DNA of 10,343 bases from positions 1 to 10,343 of the forward strand of contig SGPM01000610.1 of assembly GCA_004802725.1 (NCBI GenBank), in the 5' to 3' direction. Below the pieces are notes generated by a model that saw only the letters and a list, made by a program, of their open reading frames with translations, made no database searches and had not been told where the DNA came from. Each line of letters opens with the position of its first letter. Within the stretch, counting starts at the first letter, position 1. Positions 1 to 8,500 of the stretch are shown here, piece after piece. Made by a program: the position numbers and the translations under genes. Source of the stretch: Antrodiella citrinella. Taxonomy: Eukaryota; Basidiomycota; Agaricomycetes; Polyporales; Steccherinaceae.

Positions 1-417
1 CTGCCCTATGTGAGTATCCCCGCTGATATGGGTAGATGCGCCGAAGCAGAGTTCATGGACGTGAACTTGCTGCCACGTGGTGGGAAGAGACGTCCTTGTA
101 TCATATTCGAGCCCCGCCCCGACACCATTGTAAACAATTGAGTGCACTTCAGAGAACAGGGAGAGAAATTGCGCGAATGGGGCCTCTCGGGGAGTGGATG
201 TTATGGAAAAGGGCGCGAACGTGACGTTGTGGAGCACGAGCTCGTCTAGCTTGGAAGGGGTGTGCGGGTCATTGGTGAGACCTGTACATTTGAGGAATAC
301 ACCACGACAGTGCAAGACACGGAGTCCGGGAAGCTGCGCGAGTAGTTTTTGAAGACTCTGCAAACTCATATACATATACCGCACTCCGCACCCGGCGGAA
401 TGCACCAGCGTCACCTT
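1..417 (-). CDS. F-box-type leucine-rich protein, partial (5' part not found, 3' end outside window)
   Basis: The minus strand is open from about 435 to the window edge in one frame. It encodes leucine-rich segments such as LQKLLAQLPGLRVLHCRG and KLDELVLHNVTFAPF, which is the pattern of the middle and C-terminal region of agaricomycete F-box proteins. These proteins are substrate adaptors for SCF ubiquitin ligases, and the leucine-rich part normally binds the substrate. A splice-acceptor-like TTTCCGCCAG sits just before position 417 and keeps the frame, so 417 is my best upstream limit. The first ATG in frame is near 375. No F-box motif or credible upstream exon is visible in the 273 bases before the next F-box gene (691-1857), which has the same orientation. 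It may therefore be a truncated tandem copy or a gene with an unrecognised 5' exon. The family call is by eye; the exact substrate is unknown. Confidence 0.5.
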
Positions 418-690
418 CTGGCGGAAACAGCCGAGTCACCCAATACCATGGTGTCTAGAATTGTAGACGAAATCAATGTTACTGTAATGACGATCTTGCA
501 GTACGCGAAGGCATCGTGCACTATAACATTCAATTGTCCACTTCGTAATAGATCCACGTCAGCGCGATTGCTATTCCTCCTGCAATAACGGTGCGGTACC
601 TTTGGCCGCTGGTTGATCTTCAGATCTCATAAACAATGGTCTCCGACCGATACTCGCATCTAGACACAGTCAGATGCAATACCTGCTTGT

Positions 691-1857
691 CTAGAAGGGA
701 ACGAAGATAGTGTTGGAGCGAATCTCGCCCTTGAAAAGATCTCCAGGAAGATCATCATCGCAATACGACTCTGATATGTGGAGGTTTGTCTCAATTTTGA
801 GGCTGGTAAGTTGGTGAGGGGAGAGGGTGTTCAGCGCGTCAACGATGAGATCTAGTTTCTCGGTGTTGTAATAGCAGGCAGTAGAAGTAGTGGAGAGTGC
901 CAGCTGTAGGTTTTTGAGGCCGGTATGACTACTCAGATCCAAAGGAACTGGAAAATCAATGAGCTCAATGTCTGAACGGCGCATGAGTACAGATGGACGT
1001 ACCACCATCGTCGAAATCTTGCTGCGTCACTTTAATACTAGTTGCACACTTGCCAAAGTCTGTGACGACACGTTGAAGGTGCCTTTCGTCACAATCCACG
1101 ACTCGGAGAACCTGGAGCCGATCCAGAGCGATTGACCTCCGCAAATCGTAGCGCACCCAGGTCCAGAGATGCCACTGATATGGAACCTTCAAGGTCAGCT
1201 TATGGACACGAAGTGACGGGGCGAGCGTGGGGGAATCGCGGAGTGCGGTGGGCACGCTCGAGTCTGATATATCATCGGGGTAGATGCCTTGATCGCATGC
1301 ATCCTGCAGCGCGACAGAGCGTATTTCGTTGAAACCTGCGGGGAGATACGTCATGCCACCTCCCGTTGTGACTGGATGTCTTATGCAAAGATTGTTGAGT
1401 GACAACTTGTCCAGCCTGACTCGTGGTAAGGAAGGGTCCCTTGGGGACCTGTCGTCTAACAGGAGCTGCAGACTAAGAAGATATAGCCTTCTGAGAGAGG
1501 GATTGCGAGCAAGTTGTGTAGTTGATTGATCCGCAGAAATGAACTCGGATACAGAGACCAGTCGTATGTGTTCGAGGAGTTACGAACGCCGATGGTCAAG
1601 ATCTTGATATGCGCTCCAATGGACTGCAGTGGACATCGAAGAAGATCTAGCAGGTTGTCTATGGGCAACAACGCCAGTAGATCACGAAATGCAGGACGTC
1701 GAGCTGCATGACACCACGAGTGCGACACCAACGCGCACTCAAGCAGGTGTTTCGGCGGAGGAACATGGTTGTGAAGATGCCCTGGATCGGGGTAGTCCAA
1801 ATCGAAGACATAGTCCAAGACCTCCTGAGGCAGAGAAACCTGCTTATCAAGAGTCAT
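691..1857 (-). CDS. F-box protein with leucine-rich repeats-like C-terminal region, two or three exons
   Basis: The ATG at 1857 is followed at once by an F-box: LPQEVLDYVFD, then LLECALVSHSWCHAARRPAF, which is the Skp1-binding helix pattern. HIKILTIG and a leucine-rich region follow, ending with TGLKNLQLALS near the C-terminus; the stop is at 691. The role inferred from the family is a substrate adaptor of an SCF ubiquitin ligase. The frame changes twice. The first change fits a 62-nt intron at 1491-1552 (GTATCC donor, CTCTCAG acceptor), but the flanking leucine-rich text also reads well across a single-base shift. The second fits either a 31-nt GTACGT..TTCAG segment at 972-1002, which is very short for a fungal intron, or a 67-nt one at 972-1038; both keep the phase. 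The product would be about 360-380 residues, short but acceptable for the family. The gene may be functional with introns or may carry compensating indels. Confidence 0.62.
972..1002 (-). other. Candidate very short intron (or frameshift site) in the F-box gene
   Basis: On the minus strand this is GTACGT at the 5' end and GTTCAG at the 3' end, with an ACTCAT branch-like motif. Removing it joins DFDDG to IELIDFPVPLD in phase. A 31-nt intron is below the usual fungal minimum. An alternative donor (GTATTA at 1038) would make it 67 nt with the same phase. Confidence 0.35.
1491..1552 (-). other. Candidate 62-nt intron in the F-box gene
   Basis: The minus-strand segment starts GTATCC, has a CAACTACAC branch-like stretch and ends CCCTCTCTCAG. 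Splicing keeps the frame into RLYLLSLQLLLDD. The alternative is a one-base frameshift near 1500, because PSLRRLYLLSL reads as leucine-rich repeat text upstream of the acceptor. Confidence 0.4.
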
Positions 1858-1969
1858 CGGTCGACTTTACCTGGTAAGATGGTCAAGAAGCACTAATGGG
1901 ATGTGACATGGGATCCTTACCCCGCTTCAGCCTTCAACAGATTTCGCGGTGACACGAAAGGTACTTCCT

Positions 1970-1990
1970 GATAATAACTGAATTATTATC
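1970..1990. repeat. Short AT-rich inverted repeat
   Basis: GATAATAA at 1970-1977 and TTATTATC at 1983-1990 are perfect reverse complements around a 5-base loop. It lies about 110 bases upstream of the F-box start codon and could be a regulatory palindrome; the arms include GATA motifs. It may also be chance. Confidence 0.5.
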
Positions 1991-2112
1991 TGAGTCTATG
2001 ATTTTGGTGACGCACAGAATATTCACCTTGGGGAAGTTCTGCAGTCGATGTGGTTCAGCTGAAGCCTCTTTGTGACTGAACAGAACGTTTCAAAGTCCGC
2101 CATATGAAATCC

Positions 2113-2200
2113 AGACGCGCGTCTAGTGATGTTCATGGCTGAGCTTCGAGCAATGCCCGGAGTCAGCCAGAGCCGAGCCTGAACATCACTACGCGCGTCT
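2113..2200. repeat. Long imperfect inverted repeat (88-nt hairpin)
   Basis: The left arm 2113-2135 (AGACGCGCG, TC, TAGTGATGTTCA) and the right arm 2180-2200 are reverse complements over 21 bases, with one 2-base TC bulge on the left. Inside the stem, TGGCT (2136-2140) can pair with AGCCA (2165-2169). No clear target-site duplication or coding frame is seen. It could be a small non-autonomous DNA element (MITE-like), a structured RNA precursor, or a terminal inverted repeat pair. Confidence 0.7.
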
Positions 2201-2525
2201 ATAGCGCGATCTCACTTACTCACTCAGATTCGCAACTGTTTGCGTTTCTTGTTATCAACCATTCTCTGACTAGCTGTGGAAAACATATGCTCCTGCGGCA
2301 GATCTCTATTTTTCTGCGCTCCTCAGGTCGAACTCGCAACCTCAACGCACCACGTCATTTTGGCTGATCGCAAGACGGATGTATGTATGACGAGACGAAA
2401 CCCGTGGGCCAGGGAACAATCTTATCTGGAATGGCTGGAGGATTGATCGTGTGCAAGAACGCAGTTTGAACAGAATTACTCTACAAGAGTCCTCGTGCGT
2501 AACTTATTCTCAATGTGTCCCTCAT

Positions 2526-4604
2526 TTACTGACGCGTCACAGTGATCTTCTTGGAGATACTATCCCAACCTCCTCTACGTGGGGCCGTCTCGAGACCAGC
2601 TTCTACCCTATCTCTCAAGCTATCCCTGATGTAGCTCTTTCCCTCTTCATCACGACCCATCACGGGAGCCTGGTCCATGAAGCTTATATGTGCCTCTGCG
2701 TCCAAGAGGAAGACCTTGACAAAACTCGTGTCGACATCCTCTCCCTCCCTGATGAAGAACCAGAATGGCTCGCGGTGTTCGGGGCTTGCACCGACTTGCA
2801 GAAAGCTGTGCGGGAGCAGCGTTGGCTTCTTCGCCTCGAGAGGTGTGTACCACGTTTCAATTTGGTACGTCCCCGGGTCGAAGTAAATGATGTAAGGGTA
2901 CAGTGGTACTGATCCGTTGTTTTTCAGCACGAACGCGTAGGGGTCCTCGCTCTCACCGAATTGAACCTCGTCGTTCTTGAAGGGCAACTCTTCTTTCAAG
3001 GCACGTGCTTGCTTCAGCGGTCCTTCATCGTCGCCGTCGTCATCTGCGTCGTCCTCGAGAAGATGCAACTCGAAGTCGACGTCATCGACGAATGGTCTTC
3101 CTTGGCTCGTTTGAGCTAGGTAGAAGTTGAATTTCGCGACATCATTCAGCATAGCGGGGAAATCTACCGCCTCCACATCGGATGCGTCGAGACGAGGAGA
3201 TCGTGTAGTCAGATCCCTGAAGTGGACGTCCTTGGGCAGGAACGTGACCCCTCCTCCCGCTTCGTCGTCAATCTCCAGCACCACGTCGACGTCCTTCGCC
3301 TCGGCGTCCACCCGGGTGAGTACTCCCATGTACTGGGTATCCGCGTCGCTCATACTCTTCGCCAGTTTCTCCTCTATCCGCAAAGCATCCGTAGAGTTCG
3401 GTGCTTTATTCACGACAGCAAAGCGCAATTTGTATACTTGCTGCAGCACCAGCGCGGTGTGATAGCCTCCGGCGAGCCGCACGCCCTCCGCCATCTCCTC
3501 CAGGCAATACGTCGGAAATACTTCTTTCGTGACAGCCGTTCCCAACATACGGTTTTTCTGCAGGGTGTCGGTCATGTCGTAGAGCTCGAAAGACGTGCCG
3601 ATTTGGATGCCATGCACGTCTCCTGCCTCAATCCGACATACGCGACCACCCTCCTGCTGGGCTCGGAACAGTCTGGGATCGACGATGGTGTCCTCGAAGA
3701 CGAGTCGGTCCCGTGTCACTCCCTCGCATTGGGGGTGCTGTTTCACGAACTTGGGCCATCTCGCGCGCAGCACGTCAAGGTCTCGGTGCACATACTTCAT
3801 CACCTCGGAGTACGTCTTGGGGTGGACATCAGGGTTCCGCAAAGCTTTGAGTCAGTACGTTGTCAGCAGACCACTCCTCGTGTCTCCTAAAGCCTCCTCG
3901 TACTGTCCGCAGGCCGCCATGAGGACGTGAGACTTGGCGCGTCGTCCTGTGAAGGCACCTTTGCGAGGTTTCCGCCGTTCGAGAACCTCCATGTCCCAGA
4001 GATGTTTGTCCACATCCTCACGAAGCGGCGTGACAAGGGAAGGGTCAAGCCCGCGTGCTTGGAATGGATTCTCCTCCTCGCTCTCTCCACGCGTTCCGGA
4101 GCCGCTGTGACAGCAGTCGAGGACGACGGTGACGTTGTCTCCGTGTCTTTCGGAGACGAGATCGAGGAGAACACCGAGGGTCCTGTCCGGGATTCCACAG
4201 ATGACAGTGCCGTTCTCGTCCAACGTACTCTCGTCATATGGCGTAATCATTTCCAACTTTGGTCCTTTCGTCTCGTCTCCTCCTTCTTCGTCTCCTCCCT
4301 CTTCGATCACTGGCCAATTCTTCGGTGCAGGACTACGACTCCCATGTCCCGAGTAATGGAAGAGGATCGCGTCTCCGTGTTTGATCTCGGGGTTGTCGAC
4401 CAGATGTCTCTTGAAGGCTGCGATGATCTCATGGCGCGTCGCTTGTGCGTCCTGGATGCGGAGGATGTGTGAGGTCGGGACGTTACGGTCGGTTTGGAGG
4501 TATGCGACGGTGCGGTTGCCGTCGTTAGTTGCGCCTTTGACTCGTGGCCAGTCGGGGTGTGCGTAGGTCTCGATGGAGACGACGAATGCCCAGAGATCAG
4601 GCAT
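2526..4604 (-). CDS. Caspase-like (peptidase C14) protein, reading frame interrupted by one in-frame TGA
   Basis: A single minus-strand frame of 693 codons runs from ATG (4604) to the stop at 2526, broken only by TGA at 3852-3854 (codon 251). Residues 1-250 form a caspase/metacaspase fold. LFHYSGHGS contains the catalytic His (about 87), and VVLDCCHSGSG contains the catalytic Cys (about 165). An acidic loop (about 101-114) lies between them. After the TGA the frame continues as LKALRNPDVHPKTYSEVMKY, the expected end of the caspase domain (family pattern TTALLKALR), then KQHPQCEGVTRDRLVF, a long middle region with an acidic stretch, and a beta-rich C-terminal domain (PLYPYIIYFDP, then IREGEDVDTSFVKVFLL) ending WDSISKKITVTRQ. 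This is the usual full architecture of long agaricomycete caspase-like proteins. The expected activity is Cys-dependent proteolysis linked to stress or cell death, an inference from the family. It is either a pseudogene, a gene with a readthrough stop, or a sequence error; no in-phase intron removes the TGA. Confidence 0.85.
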
Positions 4605-5068
4605 GGTGGATGTGCGGTGTAGGGTGGTGTGGGTCCTCCATCGCTGAGCGAGTGCCTCGCTTTATGTGCTGTGGGTCGGTGAGGTTGTGCGTATAGTGCG
4701 GATCAGACGGCATCGATAAGGACTCGTTTGTCGTTGCATTCCCGCATTTCCTGGTTGAAGCTGTGTAGATCCCTAGGCTCTTGCTAAGGCGCGCGTTCAT
4801 CGATGGTCTGGCCTTCGTGAAGGGATGCAATTCGCGATGTATTGATATAATTTCTACCCTCCATCAATTAACATGCTCACCAGTTCACTGGAAAACTGTT
4901 GTAGTGTTGGACGTCGCCGTTGTGAAAGTATCCCTGAGCCGCTGGTTCACTGCTCAGGTTTTCAAAGTCCGCAGACTCCGTTGACACTCACGACTCGTGC
5001 TGATTACCTAGACTGCGACTTGTCGATTGACCACGACGTGACACTACACGGAGTCAGGACTTTTGAAG
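4605..5068. promoter_or_regulatory. Divergent upstream region between caspase-like gene and plus-strand F-box gene
   Basis: The two flanking genes point away from each other, so this stretch of about 460 bases should hold both promoters. An ACATAAAG sequence on the minus strand near 4660 is a weak TATA-like candidate about 60 bases upstream of the caspase-like ATG. Open frames seen here on either strand have no protein-like character. No binding site can be named with confidence. Confidence 0.5.
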
Positions 5069-6606
5069 ATGCCCAGCGAATCGAGGTGCGTCAAACCAAC
5101 TGATACATGTACTATTGATGTTGACATGATCAATATTACAACGAACCAGCTATCGTCCTGTCGTTGGACGTCTTCGTCTATCTGATGTCGACATACATGT
5201 CTCAAGCAGATGTCTCCCGGCTCATGCGAACGTGCAGGACGATGTACGAAGTCGGCATGCCCCCTTTGCTTCGATCCTGTGCTATCTCGGAATCGGTGGA
5301 TCGTCTTGTCAAATTCTGTCGATTCATGCTTCAAAGTCCCAACCGTCCCCCGCTTCTACGTGAGCTTCGGCTCACAGCGTATGCTTGGAGGCTGAACCGA
5401 GGGAACAGCCCAGAACTTATCAAACAGACCATCGGGATGCTTGCCTACGTGCTCATCGGTGCGCGGCAGACCCTCCGGGTTCTTGGAATTGATGCGTTGC
5501 AGGAATTTGTTGCAGCGAATGGTGCATTCTTCCCCGCGCTCAGATCTTTAGAGGCCCTGCAGGTGGTCGACTTCTCATATTCCTTCGAGATGTTGGACTC
5601 GCCGGTGACCGACGCTGCCCTTGACTCTTCCGATGATCGGTTCGACGACGCTTTGGCTGTCGATGCAAGCTTCCTAAACACGCTGTCCGGTATCCTCAGG
5701 TCCTTGTCCTTGTCAGTCGACTACGACGAATGGAATATCCTTTGCAGCCTCCGATATCCCCTTGTCGAGTCCGCCACCATCAGGTCATATGGCTGGGAAC
5801 CAAATCCAAAGGACCTGGCTCGTACGTTTCCAAATCTGCTCCAGCTCCGAAGATTGGGCAATCCGGACACTGATGGGCAGGAGGCGTGACGGTCAAACGG
5901 AAGCCAACCTTACCCTGCGTGGTCTTCCCTTGACATATTGGAATGCAACGCTGCATGGGTCTGTATATTCACGTTCAACCACCCAGTCCGTTATTGGATC
6001 GTCGGAACTACTCTCTACAGTACTCGACCTCACAGCTCAGACCACTTCCGACGAGCTGTCACAGAGGTACAACCGAAACATCTGCGACTAGGTATCTGTT
6101 TCAACCAGGATGATTGGATCGGATTCAGTCTATTTCCCGTGGGCTTGCGTCTTACGCATCTTTATCTGAAGGTGGATTTGGGTTCCGTCCCTCAGGACCA
6201 GATATCTGAGGTAGCTGTGAGTCGGTTTTGCCTAATTGATGCGAAGTGCTGACTCAGGCTCGCACGATCTCAGGGTAGCATCCTGAACACTCCGTCTAAT
6301 CTATCCTCCCTCGCATTCCTCAGTTTCCTATGGAAATATGGAGGGATCTACTCGTCTGGCTACCACTCGGAAGCAGTCAGATTGTACATAGACACGACAA
6401 AATACGCTCATCACTTGGCAAAACGTCTCCCCGTACTAGAGCACCTGTACAACCGGCTGGAGGGCATATTTCGCACCACGTTATGGAGCGCGTTCCGTCT
6501 GATTCTAGCCCCAGACGGTAGTGTCAAGTTGGAGACACTTTCAGAAGAGGACGCGAGACAACTGTATGAGAAAAGTCCGGCACCAGATGAGTGGCGTGGC
6601 GTCTGA
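5069..6606 (+). CDS. F-box protein with leucine-rich region, interrupted by one in-frame TGA
   Basis: The coding body runs 5150-6216 and 6274-6606. It opens with an F-box (LSLDVFVYLMSTYMSQADVS, then RLMRTCRTMYEVGMPPLLR) and continues through leucine-rich text to DEWRGV and a stop at 6604-6606. The start is uncertain. ATG at 5069 with donor GTACTA at 5109 and acceptor ACCAG ending at 5149 keeps the phase, but that intron is only 41 nt; the better donor GTGCGT at 5086 breaks the phase. The intron at 6217-6273 is clear (GTGAGT donor, CTGAC branch region, CTCAG acceptor, phase 0). TGA at 5887-5889 interrupts the frame, but the same frame continues as AWSSLDILECNAAWV, the family pattern, so this is a true in-frame stop. 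The inferred role is an SCF ubiquitin-ligase adaptor of about 480 residues. It is either a pseudogene or depends on readthrough. Confidence 0.72.
6217..6273 (+). other. Intron in the plus-strand F-box gene
   Basis: The 57-nt segment starts GTGAGT and ends GATCTCAG, with a TGCTGACTC branch-like site. Splicing in phase 0 joins QISEVA to GSILNTPSNLSSLAFLSF and removes the stop at 6250-6252. The CAG at 6255-6257 is too close to the branch site to be the acceptor. Confidence 0.75.
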
Positions 6607-6960
6607 CAGTATCAAGGAGTGAGTATAGAACTATGCAATCGGAAACTCAGAGAGGGCTGACGACTGTATCAGGACACCACAAGTCCTCATGCAAACCTTG
6701 GTGGCTGCCGTCTCCGTTGTACTTTTTGAAGTAGTTTTTCGTCCAATCATGGATGTCCATTAATATTCGAGCGTCATGACTCAACGCAAGTTTCAATAAT
6801 CGTGTTTATGTCTCGGTATAGTTTTAATCATAAATAAGCCAGCAAAAAAGAAACGGCGAGGAACAGGCAGTATGCCTTACACAAATCATAACTCAGACGC
6901 ACCAAAGCTGAGCCAAGAAGAACGGCATGCACCCTTCTACAGAACAGGTGGATGCTGCAG
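6607..6960. other. Convergent intergenic region (shared 3' flank)
   Basis: It lies between the 3' end of the plus-strand F-box gene and the 3' end of the minus-strand I3-like gene. It is AT-rich from about 6780 to 6850, with ATAAATAAG at about 6831-6839, a possible poly(A) signal for the plus-strand transcript. No gene is seen. Confidence 0.5.
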
Positions 6961-8178
6961 CTACGCAGAACGATATCCGCATCGTGAGCATCTCCTCTCT
7001 ACATCGAGGCTGATGAACCAATCAATTCTAAGGTACGCACGAGAAAGGAATACGAAAGGCACTCACAATAGACACGAAAGTCCGATGGGAAAGAGTGCGA
7101 TGGCCATGATGATACCAACTATTCCATACTTCGTCTCAAAGCAATGATCGCCGCGCGCACACCGTGCCATCACTAACAAGACGTCAAGACGAAAGAAATC
7201 AGACAAGCTCTCCGAACAGGTCAGGAAAGAGCACTTACATTCTTCCTGATACTGCGACCCGATGTTCGCAGACGTCCCTTGATTCATCGGTACCATCGGT
7301 ACCATCCCAGGAGCAGGAGCGGGCTGCGCCTGGTGCTGGATGGTGATGCCCTGCGATTGCGTCTGCGCCATACCGGGTTGCATGTGCATACCATTCCAGT
7401 ATGTCTGCTGCGGCACACCGGGTTGGCCCTGCATACCATGATGGAACATGCCACTGCCAGGTTGACCCGGCGCACCAGGCATGCCAGGTTGTCCGGGCAT
7501 ACCAGCTTGCCCAGGTATACCCGGTCCCGCCATTCCTTGTTGCGGCACCATGGTAGGATGACCTGGCATGCCAGGATGCATTGAGGACGTAGGCTGACCC
7601 GGCATACCTGGCAGTGGAGACATCCCGGGCTGCGAAAGCGTACCCGGATGTTGACCGGTGTATTGCACCGACATGGGTGCACCAGTATACGTCGGATGCT
7701 GGGCTGGATACGCAGCTGTTCCAGGAGGCGAGTACATCGGGGCTGGCGAGGGGATACCGGTGAACTGAGGTTGCATGTAGCTCAAGCCGGTGTGCTGTTG
7801 AGTCATGGGAGGAGGGGAAGACGGCGTCTTCTTGTCGGGGTCCGAATGGTGCTTTTCATGGCTCGAGTGATGCGACAAGAATGAAGAGACGTTATGAAGG
7901 GCATGGTTCATCTCGGGGAGTTGGATGTTGAAATTGTAGCTGGGAGCTGCATCGTTCCCACCTCCACCTCCACCTCCACCCCCGCCGCCAGAGGAATCGG
8001 TTCCGATGTTCAGAGAGAGATCGACGTTGTAGTCGTTCGATGCGATCTGGTTCCCGCCTAGGATTGGATTATTTCCGCTTGACGCGAAGTTAGTTCCATC
8101 GGACGCAAAGTTGTTGCTGTCGGAGAAGTCATTGCCCCCCAACGACGAAAAGTCATTGCCTACTGAATAAAAGTCCAT
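6961..8178 (-). CDS. Membrane protein with low-complexity N-terminal region and brain-protein-I3-like C-terminus
   Basis: Three exons (8178-7239, 7172-7067, 7009-6961) give 364 residues. The introns have GTAAGT and GTGAGT donors, TTAG and ATCAG acceptors, and consistent phases. Residues 1-63 carry repeated (G/N)NDF/NNF motifs, 64-74 are eleven glycines, and the next 240 are rich in Pro, Gly, Met and Gln with collagen-like PGMPGQPG runs. The last 50 residues carry C318 and C324, then a hydrophobic segment GIVGIIMAIALFPIGLSCL (330-348), then ERRCSRCG (C356, C359). A Cys cluster, one membrane segment with an FPIG turn and a CxxCG end are the pattern of the BRI3 family and of related fungal proteins; members of this group act at endomembranes or lysosomes. 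The role in this fungus is unknown. I chose ATG 8178 over the in-frame ATG at 8271, because the stretch between looks like a CT-rich leader. No defects are seen. Confidence 0.75.
7010..7066 (-). other. Second intron of the I3-like gene
   Basis: The 57-nt intron starts GTGAGT and ends ATTGATTGGTTCATCAG on the minus strand. Splicing (phase 2) turns an early stop into FLDVERRCSRCG, completing the family's terminal Cys pair. This homology makes the intron call strong. Confidence 0.8.
7173..7238 (-). other. First intron of the I3-like gene
   Basis: The 66-nt intron starts GTAAGT and ends CTTGACGTCTTGTTAG on the minus strand, with a TTGAC branch-like site. It joins QYQEE to LMARCARGDHC in phase 1. 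Confidence 0.75.
7370..7655 (-). repeat. Collagen-like PGM/PGQ coding repeat
   Basis: On the coding (minus) strand, degenerate repeats of CCTGGCATGCCAGG type encode PGMPG, PGQP and PGHP units. They are diverged rather than perfect, so this looks like an old expansion inside the disordered part of the I3-like protein. Confidence 0.65.
7957..7989 (-). repeat. Poly-glycine microsatellite
   Basis: Eleven consecutive Gly codons, mostly alternating GGT and GGA, form a GGTGGA hexanucleotide microsatellite inside the I3-like gene. Its length is likely to vary between strains. Confidence 0.85.
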
Positions 8179-8500
8179 CGCAAGTGAAGGATGGAGAGGA
8201 GAGAATGAATATATGTAGGTAAGTGAGGCGAACAGGGACAAAGCGAAACTAAGACCACTCACGAGACACATTTTGAATAGATCACAAGCGAAATTTTGCT
8301 ATACTTCACCAGGGCCAAAGGCAGTGTACCTTGGCGAACGTTGAGTTAAGTTCGTGAGACCTTAGGGTGTATATCATCCGAAGTGCTGCCAATGTGGCTT
8401 TATCGTTCAGTGACGAGACAGATCGCTGATGCGAGATGCAAAGTGTCGTATCGTGTCGAGGTCCACGTCCAAACCGAGCCGTCGGAGAGGGGCGGCGCAT
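8179..8500 (-). promoter_or_regulatory. Upstream region of the I3-like gene
   Basis: On the minus strand, a CT-rich tract (about 8188-8210, TTCATTCTCTCCTCTCCATCC) lies just before the chosen ATG. Pyrimidine-rich tracts of this type often mark transcription starts in filamentous fungi. An in-frame ATG at 8271 could add a 31-residue hydrophobic N-terminus; I consider this less likely. No TATA box is certain. Confidence 0.4.

Larger units (their letters stand above)
1858..2525. other. Intergenic region: upstream of F-box gene and downstream of caspase-like gene
   Basis: No convincing coding frame is visible on either strand. It holds the 5' flank of the minus-strand F-box gene and the 3' flank of the minus-strand caspase-like gene, so both genes point the same way here. 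The notable structures are a short AT-rich inverted repeat (1970-1990) and a long hairpin (2113-2200), both listed separately. Confidence 0.6.

Noticed and set aside
2325..2345. tRNA B-box-like sequence on the minus strand (GAGTTCGACCT)
   Set aside because: No anticodon arm, D arm or acceptor stem can be folded around it.
3812..3857. A 43-nt intron starting GTACTG to remove the TGA in the caspase-like gene
   Set aside because: Its length is not a multiple of three, the acceptor would be AAG, and it would delete the conserved LKALR segment.
3222..3890. 222-codon plus-strand open frame
   Set aside because: It lies antisense to the caspase-like coding frame, has no family-like motifs, and its length follows from the codon bias of the minus-strand gene. 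The frames at 2451-2912 and 3927-4472 are the same kind of shadow.
2088..4972. 13-nt identical word TTTCAAAGTCCGC at 2088-2100 and 4960-4972, upstream of genes
   Set aside because: One shared 13-mer is expected about by chance in a 10-kb window, and the flanks do not match.
5822..5880. A 59-nt intron (GTACGT donor, CACTGATGGGCAG acceptor) in the plus-strand F-box gene
   Set aside because: The splice sites look good, but it ends before the TGA, joins phase 1 to the wrong frame, reaches another stop near 5930, and would remove the family-like FPNLLQLRRLG segment.
8179..8271. Upstream in-frame ATG at 8271 giving the I3-like protein a hydrophobic N-terminus
   Set aside because: The extra stretch overlaps a CT-rich leader typical of fungal transcription starts, and the repeat-containing protein starts naturally at MDFYSVGNDF. 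It was not fully excluded.
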